A stretch of 64,000 nucleotides of DNA from Numida meleagris (lineage: Eukaryota > Chordata > Aves > Galliformes > Numididae). The position numbers and the translations under genes were made by a program. Shown one piece after another: positions 56,464 to 64,000 of the stretch. The stretch is taken from the NCBI RefSeq assembly GCF_002078875.1, contig NC_034424.1:1217497-1281496 (forward strand), given 5' to 3'. Below the pieces are notes generated by a model, which did not search any database, was not told where the DNA came from, and was given only the letters and a program-made list of their open reading frames with translations. Position 1 is the first letter of the stretch, and each line of letters starts with the position of its first letter.

Positions 56464-59400
56464 ATGTTCGGCGCGGCGGAGGAGGATGACGCTGATTTCC
56501 TGGCCCCCGCCACCGGGTGAGTGGCCGCTGGGTGCCTTGCGCTGGAGAGCGTGGCGGCTCTGGGTAGGCCGCAGCCTGCTGCCGTCCCGTGGGCCGGGCC
56601 CTGAGGTTCGGTGCTCCGTGTGGGATCTCGGGGCCGGGCAGCAGGCGGGCACCCCCCGCCCTCCCCTCAGAGCAGCGGGGCCGCTGAGCTCAGCGGTTTT
56701 CTCCTCCGCTGGTAGCGTTTAAGCGTGCAGCTTGTGTGTTGTTCCCTGCGTTGTGTGACTGCTTGCTGCTCGGTGCTTCCCAGCCGTCCTGGAAACGTGT
56801 CCTCCCCGAGCAGCTCCCGCTCCCCGCTGCTCCCCCTCTCAGCAAAGGGCTGATTTCGGAAGGATCTCCCGATGCCGGCTCAGGGGTGCTGTCCTTGCGG
56901 ACCCTGCCTGGCAGCTGGAGCGATGTGCTTGTGTCCCGCTGCCCGGAGTAGCAAAGTTTAAATGGGCTGAAAGCAGTGAAGCTGCATACGGTGCATCTTT
57001 CTGGAGTTAAACCTGCCCTTCTGGCAGGTGAGCTTTAAGCTTTGATGGAAGGATGTGTTTCCTCGAGATATTTAAAGAAGAAAAATTAATGTGCTAAATA
57101 ATGGCTTCTCTGCTGTCATGTGTTTTTTTGTTGTTGTTGTTTTAGTAATGTAACAATGCACTGCTTAGTAGGAGGGTAGTCTTATTCATTGCTTTAAGTA
57201 ACTTCTCTTTCGGTGTAGCTTCAGGCTTTTTTTGCTCCTTACATTTACTTTTGAGGAAATGAAACGTGCTGCTTAGCCCTATTTCCTTGTCTACAACTTC
57301 TGCTTTTCAAAACTAGATGTTGAACTAGTATAGAGCTGCTTAACAGACATTACTTTATATCTGAAATGGCAGTAAACACTTTGTGATGTGACCTTCAATT
57401 AATGGTGTGCCTTATCTATGAAGTCGGTGTCAAATAAAGTAAGTTACTCCATTTTTTCTTTCTAGTGCCAGGTTGGCCTCTCTCTTTGGACTGGATCAGA
57501 CAGTCTCAAGCCAGGGGAATGAATTCTTTCAATACACTGCACCAAAGCAGCCCAAGAAGGGTCAAACAGCAGCTGGTAAGTGACTGAAGTTGATCATGAG
57601 GCAGGAGGAGCTTTGTAGCATGTATCCTGGTTGAATGAGGGCTTTTGTGGGGAACAGCAGTGCAAATATTCACTTAGCTTTTCTTTGCTGATATTATCTC
57701 CTCCAGTACTCTCTCTGCATCTGGGTTATTCTTGCAGTCTGTGGGGACTTTGGAATGTTACTCTGTTCTGTAATCCTTTTCTGGAGTTATTTTGCTCAGG
57801 GGAAGGAATGTATCATGACCTTGTCACTGGCCAGCAAATGTGGCAGTTCTGTGTCACTGAGTTCTGCTTTCTGCTCTCCAGCAGGTCAGGCAGCCCAGAA
57901 GGCTCCCGCGGCCCCTGCAGCTTCAGGAACACCATCAGTCTTCATGGCTACTGCAGTTCATGCTTATCGATAGTAAGTGCAGCAGTGGTTTTCTGTATTG
58001 TATTTTAGAGTCTCTGGGGCCTAAAGCTAATCATAAGGGCTTAAATGCTTGGATAAATAGGAAGAGACATCTTATAGAGGTGCATCTATATGCTGCAAGT
58101 CAGTGCAAGTTTCTGCTCAAAAAAAGGGTCAGTTCAGGACTGCACAGTTGCCAAGTAAATGGCAAGTTCTCAATTTGTGCATTTCAGTGAACTGCACGCT
58201 AGCCTGACATCTGCACTGTTTCTGACCAGCTCTGTCAGAAGCTTATGTCTCATCTTCACCTGTGAAAAACTGAGGCATGAGCATAGAATGACAACAGTGT
58301 AACTGTACATTTTCTGCTGGTGTCGTGTGAAGACTAGCTTGCCCTGAATCCATGCAATTTCCATCTCTAACTGCACAATGTATGCTCCTGTTATCTATGG
58401 GTGAGCAAGACAGTTGTAGTTTCTTCAAGCTCAGAAGCACATTTTGATCAAGAGGAAAGGGACCTGAACTCTAAAGAGGAAAAGCAACAGCAGAGGGAAA
58501 TATCTGAGGCAGGGACAGTTCTACAGCTGAGTGTCTCACTTCTCTTCCAGTACAAATGGGCAGTATTTGAAGCAAGGCAAGTATGGAGCAGCTATAGTGG
58601 GGAACCATGCTACTAAAGAGGTGAGAAACGCTTCACTATGATATTTTTCATGCTGAAGATATGCTGGTATGAGGCAGTGTTTCTCTGAGCTCACTGGAAT
58701 GTCTTTGCTCTGCATGTTGAACATCTTAGTTCCACTTCTGCTTATGCCTTTCTGCCTCCTTGGTTTATTTGCTCAGAGTCATTTACCTTGAAGACATCTT
58801 TCGTTTCTGGAATCTGCAAATTTCTTTGCAAGATCTCTTCTCGGTCGAGTCTGAAATATTTTGTATTGTTTGGGGCACTGCACCTTTTCTGATGTTTTTG
58901 GAACTGATTTGGGGATTTACTTGGAACCTCTTTGACATCTGTATCGCGAATCTATGAGTCTGGAAATGAGTATAGAGCAAAAATTAGTGTAATAGTACAG
59001 AGATGCTTTCCTTAAGTTCTGTTGTTTTGGTATCTCTCCTTTCTAATCCTTCTTTCCTGAGCAGTCTAAGAACATGGCACTGAAGTGTCAAGTAAAGTGA
59101 TGTATTTAAAGGATATTTTACATGCTCCAATCCAATTGTGGTGTGTTTCCTATCCCTTGATTGATATCGTCTCACTAAGTTACTTATGCTATGGCAAGAA
59201 CAACACCAAAAAAAGTACTTTGATAAACTAATTTCTGAGTGAAGAAGCCTTGCTGTAAGTGCAGGAAGGACGGTATTTTTTTTTTTTAACTAGATCATGT
59301 CTCATAGTAAACATCAATGTAGCGTTATCTCTGAATTCTCTAACATTTGCAAAACTCCTTTCAACTTATTATTATTACTCAGTCTCTTACATTTCTGCAC

Positions 59401-62400
59401 ATCATGCATTGTGAACTTTATGTATTGATGGGTTAGCACACCACAGAGTAACTGCAGAAAAAACGTGTTAAAAATTAAATCATCTTGCTTACTCAACAAG
59501 AGTTATAGTTGAACCACTTTGTCTGCAGGAATAAAGCTTGTGTGTTTTTTCGAGTGTCCTTAGTAGCTGTTACAAAACTATGTTAAATATCTTTCCTGTG
59601 AAAAATGATGCTGTAAGTTGTATTTGGTAATACTGTAGTGCTAGGCTCAGGATTTGACTGAGCACACTTGATTTTAAAACATTTTCAGTTTTTGCTATTT
59701 TTTTCTTTTCCCCTGCACAATTCTTTGTGGAATCCAGTACAGGATTCTCCTTTACATCAGTCAGCAGCAACAGATCACAACTGCAAGGATCCACCCAGGC
59801 TTTGTACTCACGGTAAGACTGGATTAGAAAAGCATCCGGTACTCTGCATTGTTTGGAATCAAACTCTGTTTGGTGTGAAGTGTTTCCTTAAATTATAGCC
59901 TTTAAGATCAAATACGTGACTGACATAGCAAGAGATGGCACAGTGACAGGTTGTGCTGTTCTCCTAATGTGTTGCACAAGAGACTGTTCAGTCTACCTTT
60001 TGCAGAGCCCTGTGAAATCAGTAGGTTTAATAAAGGAAGTACACCTGTAGGAGGTGTATTAGTACCTCTAGATCACAGATGTTTTTGAGTTTTACCATCC
60101 TAAAATGAATAGTAACAGAACAAAATTCCTCCTGCTAGTCATCTGTGGTTAAGTGACTCAGAAAATACAAATGAGCAAGCAGATGGAAGTGATGGCAAGG
60201 AAGTGTTTCCGCTCTGAGTCTTGATACTCAGCATTTTTGTGATAAGAGCCACTTAAAACATTGTAAGCCCTAGAATGAGATCTCTCAGGAAGCTGTTTTC
60301 TGCTGGTTTTACGGAAGATGGGTTTTGTGATTTGCTGTTAGTTTGTTATTATGGTGACGTGGAATTTCTTGGTTGATGGCTAGAAATTGCACTCTGAAAT
60401 AACAGAATTCCAATCCAAATGTTTCTAGCTCTGTAAGCATGTTTTGAAAGATTAATGGATTATGTGGTCAACCAGTGGTGGAAAGTTTTATTTAGTATCA
60501 AGTAGCGAGTGACTCTGCTGGTTGCATCTGGAAGTCCTACTGTAATCAGCACGTCTGAAAAAAGAGAATCCTTATAAGTGAACATCTCAGGATAACAGAA
60601 CCTAGCTTCAAAGAACCATCTTAATAAAGCTGCAGCATCTATGAAGCACTGAAATATTTGTTCTGGTATTTCAGTTACAACGTTTCTCCCATGATAATGA
60701 GCACAGTAGTAAGGGCTAATTTCTTCATTCTGAAATTGGGTGGTAACGTAGCAGGATTCTTTCTCTACCTCTGTTTAATTTCAGTAGCTCATATTTAAAG
60801 TTTCTGTTGGATATAGTGTGGTTTTAAAATTATTTTTATGTTAATTGAATGCATTTTTTAACATATAATATTGGGCTGATTTCCTTTCCCACAGGTGCAG
60901 TCCAACAATTACAGCACGTTTTATGATGATCAAAGACAAAACTGGTCAATCATGTTTGAGTCAGAAAAGGCAGCAGTGGATTTCAGTAAACAGGTAACTG
61001 CTTACTCTGTGCAGGATATGACTTGCTACTTGTTTGAACCGCAGGCAGAACAGGATGCATCTCTTTGTTGCTGGAAGGTGAAAAAGTCTTACTTTTCCAT
61101 TGAAGTTCGGCTGTGTCTTCATGATTCTGACTGAGAGAGATTTGCAAAGAGCTTGGCTGAGTTTTATTTATAAAGAGGCAGGGAGCCTGTTATTTCTGCT
61201 GGGTTTTCTCATCAAGTTTCTGAGGTGTGTCAAGATAAATAGCTCTAAGAGAGAAAAAGATATTTTTCTCATGTAGCTCAGCAAAATTCAGCACGGGGAA
61301 ATACGGAATGCCTCTTGAGCACATCTATAACCTGTGCTTGATCAGTACAGTAAGAAATGCATCAGATGTGTAAGGGAGTCGTGATGGAACCTGCCACTCT
61401 ATTTTCATGGCCGAGATGGTGATGTGCCTTCCTCTTGCAGGTGTGCATTGCCAAATGCAACAGCTCCCCAGTGCTTGATTCAGTCCTCTACCAGGATCTC
61501 CTTCTTGGAGAAGGGCAGGGAGTCGAAGCAGGGGACTCTCTGGAGATTGCCTACACGGGTTGGCTGTTCCAGAACAATGGGCTTGGACAGGTAAAGACAT
61601 TCTGCCACCTACTAATGTATGGGTGAGTGCGATAGTCCTGGTAGAAACCTGCCACTTCTAACATAGTATTGGTGCTTTAAAGATATGTTTTTAGTCATTC
61701 TTCTCACCTTTTGTGAGATTAAATGTATTATGTGTAGAATAATAAGGGATTCCATTACTCTTCAGAGGAGATGATTGAAATGCTTTTAGATTTCATAGGT
61801 ACTCTGAACAAAGTGGTGACAAAGGCCAATGAAGCTAGCTATGCTCATTTTGAAAACAGCTTGATGATGTAATACGAAGATATAAAACACATCTGCAAAT
61901 GTTAAATGGATGAGATTGTTTACAAGCCCACAGGATAGGACAAAGCTGTAGAGGACAGAAAAACAAAGGCAAAAGACTTGCTTTGGAATACCAAAGCATT
62001 ATCTTTAAAACACTGCTGTTTTAACTATTACTATAATTCATAGCAAAGGGCTTTTTGCATTTGCATCTATCTGCAGTTGAGCCTTTTAGCTATTTAAAAA
62101 AAAAAAAAAAGTTCTGTTTTTTGTCTGTGGTGTAATTTTTGTTTCTTTATCATGACCTGCCTGTCAGAGACTGGGATGCTTCTCTCCATGAAGTCAGTGG
62201 TATGCATGGCAGAGCTTACTTCTAATCTGTAGGAGTTGTTCAGCTGCCTGTGTCTGAGTTGAATATACAAAATATATAGATAGTTGTTCTACTTTTGCAG
62301 TGTTTCTGTTGGATCAATCCTGTCCTGACCATCAAGCTTTAAGCAGTGTTAAAATCTGAGTCTCCAGCTATCATTCACTTCAAGAAATTGTGCTACAGAC

Positions 62401-64000
62401 TAGAAATTCTAGTTGTGCACTGTCTTTTAGAGTTAATTTTGGAAGGTAGCAGGAAGGGAAATAGTATGTAAGAGATAGTAGGAGTTTATGAAATTTGTAA
62501 AACAGCGTTGAGAATCTTGAAACAGTTGAGAAATCAATGTGATTTTGTATTCCTGTTCTTCAACTCTCCAGGTGTTTGACTCGAACATTAACAAGGACAA
62601 GATGTTGCGCCTAAAGCTGGGATCTGGAAAGGTCATCAAGGTAGAACTTCTGGCATTTCATTCTAATAAAACTGTTGTCTTGAATCTTTGGTTTACTGAA
62701 AGTTAAAGATTCATGCACACTGTTTATCTTGTATCTTTCACTTCACAGGAAACGCTATATTAGTGACTCATTCAACACATTTGTGTTTCCTTAACTTGTG
62801 TGGTATGTCTAGGTCTCCTTCACAGTAACAGTGTTGGAAAGTTTGTCCTATTTTTGAAAATAGCAAGCTTCCTATTCCGGAAGCGATTTAATCCATTACA
62901 TAGAAACAGGGTTTCTTGACACCAAACAAAGAAATTCAGTCTGAGAACTTTGCATCCCTCTTCACATATGTGCCACAGACACAGAGGGTCAAATAATTCT
63001 GCTCTAACATCTGGAAGAAGGGCACAGGAGGGTGAAGGCATCTGACAAGTAGTAGAATCATCTAATAAAAGATAGTAGTACTGCCTAGAGTGCTTTTTTT
63101 TTCCTCCCTCCCCTAAGTCAAACTCTGAGGGGATACTAACCATAATGGTTTTTCAGTCCAGATACTCTCATGTTTTTTGGTCAAGTCAGATTGTGAATCA
63201 GAGATGCTTTTGTTCAGGTCGCTTCCATTACCTGAGTAATTCACGTTTGATCTTTTGCAAGTTGTCCTTTGTTGAAGGTGCACTGTTCTTGTTTTTTTTG
63301 TTTTTACTGTGTATCTTGTCATTAATGTTGCCTGTCTGCAGCAGTCATCCTATTAAGTGCCGTTGTTGATTTGACAATTTGTGTCGCTCTGGCTTCTAAG
63401 TCTCCTTGACAGCAACCGTTTTCTTTGAGTACTTTCTAAATCTAACCATTGCAATTAGGGAGTAATCTCTGAATGCCTGAGAATCCTGTTCTTTGCTTGA
63501 GTGTTGAGAGAGACTGACACTGTATGCCCTGCAAGGTACATACAAATGGAGAATTTCTGTACGCAGCATGTTTTTGTTTCCTCCCGTATATCACTGTGTT
63601 ATGACATGTAAAACTTGTCATGACTTCATGATGGTGATTATTTATCTGTTTGATTTCGTTATGAACATGATGGCATTTGCATCTTTATTCTTCAGTTAAT
63701 GTTGCAACTGACGCAGTGTAAGACATGGTTTTTAATGCTGCATGCTAAAATTGAGTAAGACTTTTCAAGAAGCTATCTGTGCTTTGGAACCTTCTTTAAA
63801 TGGTGCCTGGAGCAGTCTTGATCAGTGTGTAATTAAAAGAAACTGTAATGTCAATAATCAAACTATTTAATTTCTTTTTCTGGTGCCTGAATACCAAAGG
63901 GCTGGGAAGAAGGAATGATGGGGATGAAGAAAGGAGGACGACGCTATCTCATTATTCCCCCAGCCTGGGCCTATGGGACTCAGGGAGTGGCTGGCCGTGT
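56464..64000 (+). CDS. FKBP15: FK506-binding protein 15 (WAFL), 5' part, 9 coding exons, continues beyond window
   Basis: Large early-endosome/actin-associated protein with an N-terminal WH1-like domain, an FKBP domain and long coiled coils (the coiled coils lie outside the window). Coding exons: 56464-56516, 57466-57575, 57885-57972 (or from 57882), 58551-58620, 59738-59812, 60895-60993, 61441-61590, 62572-62640, 63900-end. Phases join to 271 codons so far. The start [13 protein letters not shown] parallels human. The WH1-like part covers [17 protein letters not shown] to [20 protein letters not shown]. The FKBP part starts around [16 protein letters not shown] and runs through [20 protein letters not shown] to IIPPAWAYG at the edge. 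Exon 3 has a CAGCAG tandem acceptor. Key aromatic residues of active FKBPs cannot be fully judged because the domain is cut off. Confidence 0.95.

Overview
The window is a vertebrate nuclear genomic segment: spliced genes with GT-AG introns, CpG-rich promoters, long AT-richer introns and CR1-type retroposon fragments with the avian 8-bp terminal repeat. Protein sequences, compact introns and CR1 remnants point to a bird, most likely a galliform such as chicken. The gene order matches human 9q32 in reverse orientation. The species and chromosome (chicken 17 would be expected) are inferred from synteny and recall, not proven here.

Layout. ALAD (+, 11 coding exons, 149-4760) is followed after only about 300 bp by single-exon HDHD3 (+, 5058-5774). 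BSPRY (-, 7344-13847) converges on HDHD3; its B-box exon is missing and probably lies in an assembly gap at 14130-14465. WDR31 (+, coding 15865-20205) starts beyond that gap, probably from the same CpG island. PRPF4 (-, 14 exons, 22419-30035) converges on WDR31 and shares a 176-bp head-to-head promoter with CDC26 (+, 30212-30553). SLC31A1, the copper transporter CTR1 (-, coding 34909-38589), has a likely 3.3-kb 3' UTR and a 17.6-kb first intron. Its non-coding exon 1 ends at 56258, head-to-head with FKBP15 (+, 56464 to beyond the window end).

The genes are unrelated housekeeping or epithelial functions kept together by ancient synteny: haem synthesis (ALAD), a HAD-like protein (HDHD3), a B-box/SPRY protein (BSPRY), a ciliary WD40 protein (WDR31), a U4/U6 snRNP core protein (PRPF4), an APC/C subunit (CDC26), copper uptake (SLC31A1) and an endosome/actin FKBP (FKBP15). 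They do not form an operon or pathway.

I found no convincing previously undescribed system. The items most worth a second look are a perfect 14-bp-stem hairpin in the presumed SLC31A1 3' UTR, a WDR31 splice acceptor at the edge of a CR1 fragment, the tight ALAD-HDHD3 junction without a canonical poly(A) signal, the missing BSPRY exon 1, and the absence of RNF183 between WDR31 and PRPF4. Exon boundaries were read by eye from reading frame, GT/AG signals and remembered human orthologues. UTR ends are inferred.
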